Counted from the first letter of the stretch, positions 1 to 7,027 are shown. The stretch is DNA of 7,116 nucleotides from Schwartzia sp. (in: firmicutes) (GCA_017939945.1 JAGAZS010000363.1:1-7116); one strand, 5' to 3'. A program made the numbers and translations. Notes: generated from the sequence alone by a model not told the origin.

Positions 1-386
1 ACAACTTCGCCCGTCTCTCCCACGCCGAAACTTTCCACGATGGCATCCGCCCCCATGCCGAGCGTGCAGTCGAGGATGCGCATTCCTTCCTCTATCCCAA
101 GAGCTTTCAGCAAATGGTCGCTCTCGCCGCGCCGAAGATTTTTCAGCCGCAGATGTGCCATACCCGGATGAAAATAAAGCTCGCCGTCCGGCGTATCGAC
201 GACGAGCCTTTCTTTTGCGACCATCACGCAGGAAACGCCATATCGCTCATGAAGCGCGTCCAACGATGTATTGCCGCGCTCGGCAAAAGGCGCCTTGAGT
301 TTTGCCGCCATTTCCCGCGCCAGCGCAAAGTGCTCCGGCTTCGCTTTGTGCCCTACCGTCACAACGATTGCGTTCCTGTTTTCCAT
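1..386 (-). CDS. RsmJ-like class I SAM-dependent methyltransferase, N-terminal part (3' end beyond left edge)
   Basis: The first 128 codons plus two bases are present; the rest lies left of the window. Residues about 105-115 read LDCTLGMGADA, an AdoMet-binding motif I of class I (Rossmann-fold) methyltransferases. It is preceded by YFHPGMAHLRLKNLRRGE (about 71-88), which resembles the GxMAHR segment and motif I of RsmJ, the 16S rRNA guanine-1516 N2-methyltransferase family. The catalytic part is not visible, so the substrate is unknown; RNA methylation is an inference from resemblance. The N-terminus (NAIVVTVGHKAKPEH) has no signal peptide, so the protein is probably cytoplasmic. Two in-frame ATGs exist, at 392 and 386. 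The one at 392 forms an ATGA overlap with the mutL stop, but the Shine-Dalgarno at 395-399 is only 2 nt from it and 8 nt from the ATG at 386, so I prefer 386. Tight packing behind mutL suggests co-transcription and translational coupling. Confidence 0.82.
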   Translation of the reverse strand, partial: MENRNAIVVTVGHKAKPEHFALAREMAAKLKAPFAERGNTSLDALHERYGVSCVMVAKERLVVDTPDGELYFHPGMAHLRLKNLRRGESDHLLKALGIEEGMRILDCTLGMGADAIVESFGVGETGEV

Positions 387-388
387 CG

Positions 389-2236
389 TCATGTCCTCTT
401 GAACATTTTCGCCAAATCCCCTCCGGTAAACCGCAGGATTGTCGGCCTGCCATGGGGACAGGTGTACGGACGCGCGGTTCGCGAAAGCTCCTCCAACAAA
501 AGCTGCATCTGCCGCAGGTTCAGCTCGTCGCCGCGCTTGATCGCCGCTTTGCAGGCGGTCATCGCGATGCAGGCATGACGGATTTCCGCCGCCGTCGGCG
601 CGTGCATGTCCATCAACCAACCGAGGATTTTCCGCAGCGTCGTCTCCGCATCTCCGACGGGAATATCGGCAGGCAGCGAGCAGAGCCGGAACTGGTTCTC
701 ATCGCTTTTGGCGAGATCGAATCCGAGTTTTTGAAACAGCTCCTGTTGCTCCTCTAATAACTCCGACTCCCTCGGGCTGAAATCGAGAAACAAATGCACG
801 AGAAGCTGTTGGGACGGAATATCGTCCGCCAACGCGGAAAACCGGTCGTACAAAATACGCTCGTGGGCGGCGTGCTGATCGACGATGTATAGCGTGTCGC
901 CGTCCTGCGCGATGATAAAGCACATAGCGACCTGCCCAATCGGCACCATCGAAAGCTGCATCTCTTCTTTCGCATCCGGCGCGTCGGCAACCAGCTGCGC
1001 AATTTGCTGCTGCTCATAAGAAACCTTTTCTCCGCCGTTTTTTTCCGCCATCAGCTCTTTCTGCACCTCGGCGAAATTCTCTGCGCCCGCCTTATCCGCG
1101 AACGGTACAGTCGGCAGGAAAGGACGCGGCAGGGACGACGGCTCAGATGTGGTGTGTGCAAACGAGGCAACCGAAAACGACGGCGCCGGTTCTCCGCCCC
1201 GATGCTCCGGCACACGCGCGACAGCGGCGACTTGCTCCAAGCTTTGCCCTTCGGGACGCACGGCGTCGACGACGGATTTGTAAACGGCCTTGAAAATCCG
1301 CCCCTCGTCCTCGAACTTGATCTCCGCCTTGCGCGGATGCACATTGACGTCGACGCTCCGCACCGGAACCTCGACGACGAGCACTGCCAACGGATACCCT
1401 GCCTTCGGCAAAAGGGAATGGTAAGCGTTGTCTATGGCGCGAGCCATTGCCTTGTTCTCGACGACGCGCCCGTTGACGATGAATGTCTGCCACCCGCGGC
1501 TGCTTCGAAGCATCGAGGGCTTCGTCAAAAAGCCGGTGATTTTCACGTCCTCGTCTTCAAAGGACAGCGGCAACAGCGACTCGCCCACCGAACCGCCGTA
1601 AATGGCGACGATAGCGTCACGAAGCGCCCCCGTCCCCGGAGTCTTGACCGTAGTCTTGTTGTTGCTGATCAGCCGAAACGATATTCCCGGCTCGGCCAAC
1701 GCGGCCTTTACGACGCAGTCGTTGATTTTCAATCCCTCGGTATGCGTCGTTTTCATGAATTTTTTTCGCGCGGGCGTATTGAAAAACAAATCCTCAACCT
1801 TCACGGTCGTACCGGGCGCCGCGCCCGCGTCCGAAATCTCCGGCTTTTTCCCGCCCATGATACGAACGGAAACCCCCAGCTCATCTTCCGCCCGACGCGT
1901 GACAAGGGAAAAACGCGAGACGGCGGCAATCGTCGGAAGCGCCTCGCCGCGAAAGCCCAGCGTAGGCACGGACAAAATATCTTCGCTGTCCCTGATTTTG
2001 CTCGTCGCGTGCCGCTTCACGGAAAGCTCCGCGTCCTCGCGCGTCATGCCGCATCCGTTGTCAGTGACGCGCATCAGGCTCTCGCCGCCCGACATGATTT
2101 CTATCTCGATAGTGGTAGCGCCCGCATCCACCGCATTTTCGATCAGTTCCTTGACCACGGATGCGGGCCGCTCGACGACCTCGCCCGCCGCAATCTTGTT
2201 GACGGTATCGTCGTCCAAAAGATGAACGATGCTCAT
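389..2236 (-). CDS. mutL: DNA mismatch repair protein MutL, endonuclease type
   Basis: 615 aa, full length for the family. The N-terminal GHKL ATPase shows KELIENAVDAGA (29-40, probable catalytic E30 and Mg-binding N34), DNGCGM (59-64), TSK (78-80), GFRGEAL (94-100) and FFNTPARKKF (151-160). The transducer domain ends near VNVHPRKAEIKF (298-309). A variable linker runs from about 335 to 425. The C-terminal dimerisation/endonuclease domain has QLSMVP (427-432), comparable to the beta-clamp-binding QEMIVP of Bacillus subtilis MutL. It also has DQHAAHERILYD (453-464), ACK (561-563), CPHGRP (593-598) and FKR (612-614), the metal-site motifs of MutL proteins that nick DNA themselves. These imply MutH-independent repair. 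The last acidic residue of the DQHA motif is D464 where E is usual. The start at 2236 follows from the conserved N-terminus and the AAGGAGG at 2247-2253; it overlaps the mutS stop as ATGA. The frame stays open further upstream, but that part has no MutL similarity. Confidence 0.98.
   Translation of the reverse strand: MSIVHLLDDDTVNKIAAGEVVERPASVVKELIENAVDAGATTIEIEIMSGGESLMRVTDNGCGMTREDAELSVKRHATSKIRDSEDILSVPTLGFRGEALPTIAAVSRFSLVTRRAEDELGVSVRIMGGKKPEISDAGAAPGTTVKVEDLFFNTPARKKFMKTTHTEGLKINDCVVKAALAEPGISFRLISNNKTTVKTPGTGALRDAIVAIYGGSVGESLLPLSFEDEDVKITGFLTKPSMLRSSRGWQTFIVNGRVVENKAMARAIDNAYHSLLPKAGYPLAVLVVEVPVRSVDVNVHPRKAEIKFEDEGRIFKAVYKSVVDAVRPEGQSLEQVAAVARVPEHRGGEPAPSFSVASFAHTTSEPSSLPRPFLPTVPFADKAGAENFAEVQKELMAEKNGGEKVSYEQQQIAQLVADAPDAKEEMQLSMVPIGQVAMCFIIAQDGDTLYIVDQHAAHERILYDRFSALADDIPSQQLLVHLFLDFSPRESELLEEQQELFQKLGFDLAKSDENQFRLCSLPADIPVGDAETTLRKILGWLMDMHAPTAAEIRHACIAMTACKAAIKRGDELNLRQMQLLLEELSRTARPYTCPHGRPTILRFTGGDLAKMFKRT
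394..400 (-). promoter_or_regulatory. Ribosome binding site of the methyltransferase gene
   Basis: AAGAGGA on the minus strand lies inside the last codons of mutL. The AGAGG core is 8 nt from the ATG at 386 and only 2 nt from the ATG at 392, which decides the start in favour of 386. Confidence 0.6.
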
Positions 2237-4815
2237 GCTCTGCCCGCCTCCTTCTGCGCCTTCTGCTGCAGCTTGTACAACTCGTTCATCGCCTCGATCG
2301 GCGTCATCGCCATCACGTCGAGAGCCAAAAGCTCGTCGGCCAGCGGCGACGCAAACAGCGACGTCATGCCCGTATCTTTTGGTACATCCGTTTTCCGCTG
2401 CCCCGCATCTGGCGAAGCGGGCGCAAGCGCGCATTGTTCCAGCCCGTCGAGAATGATTTCCGCGCGGTCAGTGACAGATTTCGGCAGCCCCGCCAAACGC
2501 GCGACATGGATGCCGTAAGATTTATCCGCGCTGCCCGGAACGATGCGGCGCAGGAAAACGACCTTGCTGCCGCGCTCCCGCACGGCCACGCAGCAATTCT
2601 TGATATGCTCGCTCTCCATATCGGTCAATTCGTGGTAATGTGTGGCGAACATCGTCTTCGCATGGATATGGTCGCGGATGTGCTCGACAACGGCGCGGGC
2701 GATGCTCATACCGTCGAAGGTGCTGGTACCGCGCCCGATCTCGTCCAGAATCACCAAGCTGTCTTTCGTCGCATATTTCAAGATCTGCGCGACCTCGTTC
2801 ATCTCCACCATGAATGTACTTTGCCCGCTGACAAGGTCGTCGCTGGCGCCGATTCGTGTGAAGATGCGATCCACAGGCGAGATTGCAGCCTCCCGCGCAG
2901 GGACAAAACTTCCCGCCTGCGCCATCAACACGATCAACGCCGTCTGCCGCATATAAGTGGACTTACCCGCCATGTTCGGGCCGGTAATCAGCATGATCTC
3001 GCTTTCCTCACGATTCAGTTCGGCGTCGTTCGGCACGAAAAGATCCTGCGTCAAAATGCGCTCGACAAGCGGATGACGCCCGTCCACGATATGAATCACA
3101 CCGTTTTCCCGCAAGGTCGGACGGACATAGCCGTGTGCGTCCGCCGCCTCGGCCATAGACACGAGCACATCAATAATCGCCAGTTCCCGCGCCGTTCGCT
3201 GGATGCTTTCCAGTTCGGCGACAACGCGCTCCCGAACGTCGTTGAAAAGCGCATACTCGATCGCGACGATTTTTTCCTGCGCCCCAAGGATTTTCGTCTC
3301 AAATTCCTTCAGTTCCTCGGTAATGAAACGCTCCGCGTTCGCCAAAGTCTGTTTCCTGACGTAATGCGCAGGCACGAGATCCTTGCCGCTGTTCCTGACC
3401 TCGATATAATAGCCGAAAACCTTGTTGTAGCCGATTTTCAGCGTCTTGATGCCCGTCTTTTCCCGCTCTCGTTCCTCGATTTCCTGCAGCATTTTCTTGC
3501 TGTCATGCGCGATGCGCCGGTACTCGTCAAGCTCCGCGTCGTAACCGCTTTTAATGATGCCCCCCTCGCGGACGGAAAGCCCCGGCTCATCGACAATAGC
3601 ACGCTCCAAAAGCGCAACCAGCTCGTCGTATGTGCCGATGCGGTCACGGCTGCGGCAAAGCAATGCGGCCTGCGCCGGAGCGAGCATTTCCTTGATTCCC
3701 GGCAATGCGCGCAAAGAAAGCTTTAGAGCGACCAGATCACGCGCATTCGCCGCGCCGACCTCCGCCCGCGTCAAAAGCCGCTCGAAATCGTAGATTTCCT
3801 TCATGCTTTCGCGCAACCCGGACCGCATGGAAAATTCCTTCGAAAGCTCCTCGACGGCGTCATGACGCGCACGAATATCGGTCACCACAACAAGCGGCTG
3901 CTCCAGCCATTTGCGAAGCAACCGTCCCCCCATCGCCGTGCCCGTGAAATCGAGGACGTCAAGCAACGTGTTCTTCTTGCCTCCGTCCCGCAGGTTGCGT
4001 GTGATTTCAAGATTCCGCAGCGTCGTCGTATCCAGGACGAGCCGTCCCGACGATTCCAGCCGCGTCAATCGGCTGATATGGCTCAAGTCGGTCATCACCG
4101 TTTGATGCAGATAGTCGAGAAGCGTCGCAAGCGCCGTTTCCGCACCCTTGTCGCCCGGACGCCGCTCCGCGCCGAAATGGCGGAGCATCATCTCGTCCGG
4201 GCGTTCCACGGCCGGAAGTGAGGTGAACGCGCACTGCGCCATCCGCTGCGCAAAAAACTCCTCAATCTCCGGACGGAAAGACGGCTCTCCCGCAAGCAGC
4301 ATCTCTGCCGGCGCCAAACGATACAATTCGTCGAGCAGCGTCTGCACCCTGTTCTTCCCGTCGTACAAACCGTAAAAACATTCGCCGGTGGAAATATCCG
4401 CCCCCGCGAGCACGGCACGCTCCCCGTCCTCGTAAAGAAGCGCAATATAATTGTTCTGCGCCGCCGTCAGCGCGTCCTCGGACAAAATCGTCCCCGGCGT
4501 GATGACCTTGATGACCTCGCGCTTCGTCAGCCCCGGCGATTTCGGATCGCCAATCTGCTCCGCAATGGCAACTTTATATCCGCGACGGATCAGCTTCGTG
4601 ATATAGCGCTCCGCCGCATGGTACGGCACGCCGCACATCGGCGACTTTTCCGTGTCCCCGCTGCGGCTCGTCAATGTCAGTCCAAGCTCCTTCGAGACAA
4701 GCACCGCATCGTCGAAAAACATCTCATAAAAATCACCCAAACGAAAAAACAGGATTTCGTCCGGGTGCTGCTCCTTCGTCGCTTGGTACTGCCGCATCAT
4801 CGGCGTAAGTTCCAT
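2233..4815 (-). CDS. mutS: DNA mismatch repair ATPase MutS
   Basis: 860 aa, normal for MutS1. MutS binds mismatches and small loops, then forms an ATP-bound sliding clamp that recruits MutL. The mismatch-recognition domain contains GDFYEMF (27-33), whose F29 and E31 are the Phe-x-Glu pair that stacks on and contacts the mispaired base. The connector domain follows (about 125-250), then the core and clamp, with YNKVFGYYIEV at 463-473. The ATPase domain has Walker A GPNMAGKST (612-620), the STFMVEMNE signature (666-674), Walker B LVILDEIGRGT (687-697) and the FATHYHEL histidine loop (723-730). The C-terminal helix-turn-helix (about 826-855) ends in ELYKLQQKA. The usual beta-clamp peptide before it is degenerate (MTSLF, 817-821). 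The start at 4815 fits the family N-terminus and has GAGGG at 4822-4826, 6 nt upstream. The stop overlaps the mutL start by 4 bp. An intrinsic terminator stands directly upstream. Confidence 0.99.
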   Translation of the reverse strand: MELTPMMRQYQATKEQHPDEILFFRLGDFYEMFFDDAVLVSKELGLTLTSRSGDTEKSPMCGVPYHAAERYITKLIRRGYKVAIAEQIGDPKSPGLTKREVIKVITPGTILSEDALTAAQNNYIALLYEDGERAVLAGADISTGECFYGLYDGKNRVQTLLDELYRLAPAEMLLAGEPSFRPEIEEFFAQRMAQCAFTSLPAVERPDEMMLRHFGAERRPGDKGAETALATLLDYLHQTVMTDLSHISRLTRLESSGRLVLDTTTLRNLEITRNLRDGGKKNTLLDVLDFTGTAMGGRLLRKWLEQPLVVVTDIRARHDAVEELSKEFSMRSGLRESMKEIYDFERLLTRAEVGAANARDLVALKLSLRALPGIKEMLAPAQAALLCRSRDRIGTYDELVALLERAIVDEPGLSVREGGIIKSGYDAELDEYRRIAHDSKKMLQEIEEREREKTGIKTLKIGYNKVFGYYIEVRNSGKDLVPAHYVRKQTLANAERFITEELKEFETKILGAQEKIVAIEYALFNDVRERVVAELESIQRTARELAIIDVLVSMAEAADAHGYVRPTLRENGVIHIVDGRHPLVERILTQDLFVPNDAELNREESEIMLITGPNMAGKSTYMRQTALIVLMAQAGSFVPAREAAISPVDRIFTRIGASDDLVSGQSTFMVEMNEVAQILKYATKDSLVILDEIGRGTSTFDGMSIARAVVEHIRDHIHAKTMFATHYHELTDMESEHIKNCCVAVRERGSKVVFLRRIVPGSADKSYGIHVARLAGLPKSVTDRAEIILDGLEQCALAPASPDAGQRKTDVPKDTGMTSLFASPLADELLALDVMAMTPIEAMNELYKLQQKAQKEAGRA
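2247..2253 (-). promoter_or_regulatory. Ribosome binding site of mutL
   Basis: AAGGAGG on the minus strand lies within the 3' end of mutS, 10 nt before the ATG at 2236. It fixes the mutL start in a frame that stays open upstream, and shows that mutL can initiate on its own despite the ATGA overlap. Confidence 0.75.
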
Positions 4816-4832
4816 GCTGGTCCCTCTCTTTG

Positions 4833-4866
4833 AAAAAATAAAGGAGTGATGTCCCCATCACTCCTT
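4833..4866 (-). terminator. Rho-independent terminator between the S1-protein gene and mutS
   Basis: A perfect 11-bp stem is formed by AAGGAGTGATG and CATCACTCCTT (plus-strand arms 4841-4851 and 4856-4866) around a 4-nt loop. On the minus strand it is followed at once by UAUUUUUU (4840-4833). It lies 14 nt after the S1-protein stop codon and its U-tract ends 17 nt before the mutS ATG. There is no matching U-tract in the opposite direction, so it acts on minus-strand transcription. It should end the ispH/S1 transcript, fully or partly. Confidence 0.88.
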
Positions 4867-4880
4867 CACCCCAGTTTCTT

Positions 4881-5969
4881 TTACTCTTCTGCGCTCTCTT
4901 CCGCGTCGGCTTTCGCTGCTTTCGTGATGCTCAGCGAAATGCGCTTGCGCGCCGTGTCGATGCGAAGGACCTTTACCTTCACCATATCCCCCGTATGCAC
5001 AGCCTCATCCGCGCGCGCGATGCGCTTTTCGGAAAGCTCGCCCATAGGAATCAGCCCGTCGAAGCCAGGCTCGATTTCCATGAACGCGCCGAAGTCCGTC
5101 AGTTTGATGACCTTGCCCTCAATGATCTGGCCTTCCTCGTAACGCCCAGCACGCTCAAACCACGGATCGGGCAGCGTATCTTTGACGCTGAGAGAAATCC
5201 GGTGCTGCTCCTGATCGACATTCTTAACGAAAACATCAATTTCCTGCCCGACTTTCAATACGTCGGAAGGATGCTTGACGCGATCCCAGGCGAGATCGGA
5301 GATATGTGCGAGACCGTCCACGCCGCCGACGTCGACAAATGCGCCGTAATCGACGATACGCTTGACCGTGCCCTTGACCGTCTGCCCTGCCTCCAGCGTG
5401 GAGAAAACGCGTTCCAACGCTTCCTCGCGCTCCTGCGTCAAAAGATCCTTACGGGAAAGCACGAATTTATGATTGGACGCGTCGAACTCGATCGGCAGCG
5501 CCTCAAATGTTTTTCCCTCAAACGAGGAAAGATCCTGCACATAATGGAGTCCCACATGGGACGCCGGGATAAATCCGCGAAGCCCCTGCACGCTGACCGA
5601 AAGCCCGCCCTTGATTGCTTTCAGGACCGTAACCTCCAGCGGCTCCTTTTTCTCGACACAGCCCTCAAGCGTCTTCCAGGATTCCTCCTGGTCGGCCTTC
5701 AGCTTCGAAAGTGTATAGCCGTGCTCGCCGCCCTTGGCCACCACATAGACGTTGATCACGTCGCCAACCTTGACGACGTCCTCCGCCGAATCCGGCTCGG
5801 GAGAGGCAAGCTCCTTTTTAAGAATAGGAACATCCTGCTTGGCGTCGATGGATACCCAAGCCTCCGAGTGCGACACCGATACGACGGTGGCCGGCACGAC
5901 CGTGCGCTCCTGGATATCCTGCATGTCCTCCAGCAGGGCTTCCATGTTTTGTTCGTTTACATCTGACAC
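4881..5969 (-). CDS. rpsA: Ribosomal protein S1-like protein with four S1 RNA-binding domains
   Basis: 362 aa with four S1 (OB-fold) repeats at about 22-92, 106-175, 193-264 and 278-350. Repeats 3 and 4 are the most typical: GTVKRIVDYGAFVDVGGVDGLAHISDL with HRISLSVKD, and GKVIKLTDFGAFMEIE with KRISLSITK. A short acidic tail (ADAEESAEE) closes the protein. Proteobacterial S1 has six repeats; four-repeat forms are usual in Firmicutes and are annotated as rpsA or YpfD-like. The expected role is cytoplasmic single-stranded RNA binding in translation, but whether it is a true ribosome component cannot be read from the sequence. The start is the GTG at 5969, supported by AGGGAGG at 5980-5986 with 10-nt spacing. 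The first internal ATG (5945, residue 9) has no ribosome binding site. The gene overlaps the end of ispH by 13 bp in another frame, so the two are probably coupled, and it ends at the terminator before mutS. Confidence 0.93.
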   Translation of the reverse strand: MSDVNEQNMEALLEDMQDIQERTVVPATVVSVSHSEAWVSIDAKQDVPILKKELASPEPDSAEDVVKVGDVINVYVVAKGGEHGYTLSKLKADQEESWKTLEGCVEKKEPLEVTVLKAIKGGLSVSVQGLRGFIPASHVGLHYVQDLSSFEGKTFEALPIEFDASNHKFVLSRKDLLTQEREEALERVFSTLEAGQTVKGTVKRIVDYGAFVDVGGVDGLAHISDLAWDRVKHPSDVLKVGQEIDVFVKNVDQEQHRISLSVKDTLPDPWFERAGRYEEGQIIEGKVIKLTDFGAFMEIEPGFDGLIPMGELSEKRIARADEAVHTGDMVKVKVLRIDTARKRISLSITKAAKADAEESAEE

Positions 5970-6781
5970 TTTTGATATACCTCCCTGATGATCCAGTCCG
6001 GAGTCGAAGCCCCGGCTGTGATCCCAATTTTCTTGATATCGTGAAACCAGTCGTCCTTCAGCTCGGACGCCGTTTCAATATGATGAACAACGGTCTTTTC
6101 CGCGCAAAGCTGCGCAAGACGCGTGGTGTTCGCACTGTTCTTCCCGCCGATGACCAGCATCAGATCCACATCCGCCGCAAGACGAAGCGCGGCAGACTGC
6201 CGCTGATCGGTGGCCGTGCAGATAGTCCGTATAATCCGTATATCATTGGATTTTGGAATCAATTTGGCGGCAATCTCCTGAAAGCGCGTGCCTGAAAATG
6301 TCGTCTGCGCGACAATCCCCAACTTCAGATAATTCGGGAGCGCTTCCGCTTCTTCCACCGTCTCCACGACGGCGGCGTTTCCGCCGGCCCATTCCAGAAT
6401 GCTCTTGACTTCCGGATGCTTTTTCTCGCCGATGATTACGACGTCGAAGCCGTCCTCCGCCAACCGATGCGCCGCCATCTGTGCCTTCTTGACATGCGGG
6501 CAGGTGGCGTCCACGACTTTGATAGGCCGCGCCTCCGCCGCCTCATAAACCGCAGGACCGACGCCGTGGGAACGGATGATAAGAGTCCCTCCGTCCGGCA
6601 CCTCTTCCAGCGTATCGACCGAGCCGACGCCCTCTTCCTCGAGGCGCGCGACCATTTGCGGATTATGGATAATCGGCCCGAGCGTAGAAGCGTTTTTCTC
6701 CGCAGCGCTGTCCCGCGCAAGCCGGATCGCGCGCTTCACGCCATAACAAAAGCCGAGATACTCCGCTAAAATCACTTCCAT
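5957..6781 (-). CDS. ispH: 4-hydroxy-3-methylbut-2-enyl diphosphate reductase (IspH/LytB)
   Basis: 274 aa, a little shorter than the E. coli enzyme. IspH is the cytoplasmic iron-sulfur enzyme that reductively dehydroxylates HMBPP to IPP and DMAPP, the last step of the MEP pathway. The three cluster-binding cysteines are present: C12 (GFCYGV), C94 (DATCPHV) and C188 (TICTATDQRQ). Substrate-site residues are present too: H39 (GPIIHN), H72 (RSHG), H122 and E124 (KHPEV, with E124 matching the catalytic E126 of E. coli), QTT at 159-161, KNSANTTRL at 214-222 and the AGAST loop at 256-260. The ATG start at 6781 gives the exact family N-terminus; its ribosome binding site is weak (GTGG about 7 nt upstream). 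In many Clostridia and relatives ispH is fused to an S1-domain protein. Here the S1 gene is separate and in another frame, overlapping the ispH end by 13 bp. An extended -10 lies about 40 nt upstream. Confidence 0.98.
   Translation of the reverse strand: MEVILAEYLGFCYGVKRAIRLARDSAAEKNASTLGPIIHNPQMVARLEEEGVGSVDTLEEVPDGGTLIIRSHGVGPAVYEAAEARPIKVVDATCPHVKKAQMAAHRLAEDGFDVVIIGEKKHPEVKSILEWAGGNAAVVETVEEAEALPNYLKLGIVAQTTFSGTRFQEIAAKLIPKSNDIRIIRTICTATDQRQSAALRLAADVDLMLVIGGKNSANTTRLAQLCAEKTVVHHIETASELKDDWFHDIKKIGITAGASTPDWIIREVYQKCQM
5980..5986 (-). promoter_or_regulatory. Ribosome binding site selecting the GTG start of the S1-protein gene
   Basis: AGGGAGG on the minus strand lies inside the last codons of ispH, 10 nt before the GTG at 5969. 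The next in-frame candidate, the ATG at 5945, has no purine-rich element in front of it. Confidence 0.7.
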
Positions 6782-6821
6782 AAGATTACCACATCACCCA
6801 GCCTTTTACAAGCTATTTTAG

Positions 6822-6830
6822 AGTATACCA
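6822..6830 (-). promoter_or_regulatory. Candidate ispH promoter (extended -10)
   Basis: The minus strand reads TGG followed by TATACT: five of six -10 consensus bases plus the TGn extension. No good -35 lies at 17 bp (GGCAAA); a TTGTGG lies 21 bp upstream. The expected transcription start is near 6815, giving a leader of about 35 nt before the ispH ATG. Confidence 0.5.
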
Positions 6831-6965
6831 CAAAATAATCGGCTTTTGCCACAATTTTTTTGAAAAATACACAAAAGTCTCGCTCGGCTTTCGGCATCAT
6901 CCATCTCCGTATAAAACAATCCGCGTCTTGTATTATTGTCATTGAAAATAAAGCCATTCTATAGC

Positions 6966-6993
6966 TTGCAAAAAAGATAACGCATGATATAAT
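6966..6993 (+). promoter_or_regulatory. Plus-strand sigma-70-type promoter reading away from ispH
   Basis: TTGCAA (6966-6971), a 16-bp spacer ending in TGA, then a perfect TATAAT (6988-6993). Together these make a consensus extended -10 with a moderate -35. The start site would be near 7000. No plus-strand gene is visible before the right edge, so the target would start beyond 7116 or the product is an RNA. Confidence 0.55.
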
Positions 6994-7027
6994 TTACTTG
7001 AAAATAACTTACTTCAATGTAAATTAT
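6989..7027. repeat. Imperfect palindrome overlapping the plus-strand promoter (possible operator)
   Basis: ATAATTTACTTGAA (6989-7002) is the reverse complement of TTCAATGTAAATTAT (7013-7027) apart from a single extra base (T7018). A 10-nt centre separates the arms. It covers the -10 element and the predicted start site of the plus-strand promoter. The motif TTACTT(G/C)AA also repeats directly 15 bp apart (6994 and 7009). This fits a repressor site, but I cannot name a regulator family. Confidence 0.45.

Noticed and set aside
387..392. Methyltransferase start at the ATG at 392 (ATGA overlap with mutL)
   Set aside because: The ribosome binding site is only 2 nt from that ATG and 8 nt from the ATG at 386. 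Both are in frame, so the difference is two residues.
2237..2434. N-terminal extension of MutL by 66 residues
   Set aside because: The frame is open but the extension lies inside mutS, shows no MutL similarity, and the conserved start at 2236 has a good AAGGAGG.
1004..2518. Long plus-strand open frame (504 codons) opposite mutL and the end of mutS
   Set aside because: It lies antisense to well-identified genes; GC-rich codon use leaves the opposite strand open. The translation is Arg/His-rich with no recognisable domain.
2434..3726. Plus-strand open frame of 430 codons opposite mutS
   Set aside because: Same antisense effect; the mutS frame is intact with all its motifs and the opposite translation resembles no protein family.
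4995..5966. Plus-strand open frame of 323 codons opposite the S1-protein gene
   Set aside because: Antisense shadow of a gene with four clear S1 repeats; no ribosome binding site or domain of its own.
6898..6957. Longer version of the small upstream ORF starting at 6957
   Set aside because: No ribosome binding site precedes the ATG at 6957; only the ATG at 6897 has one at a sensible distance.
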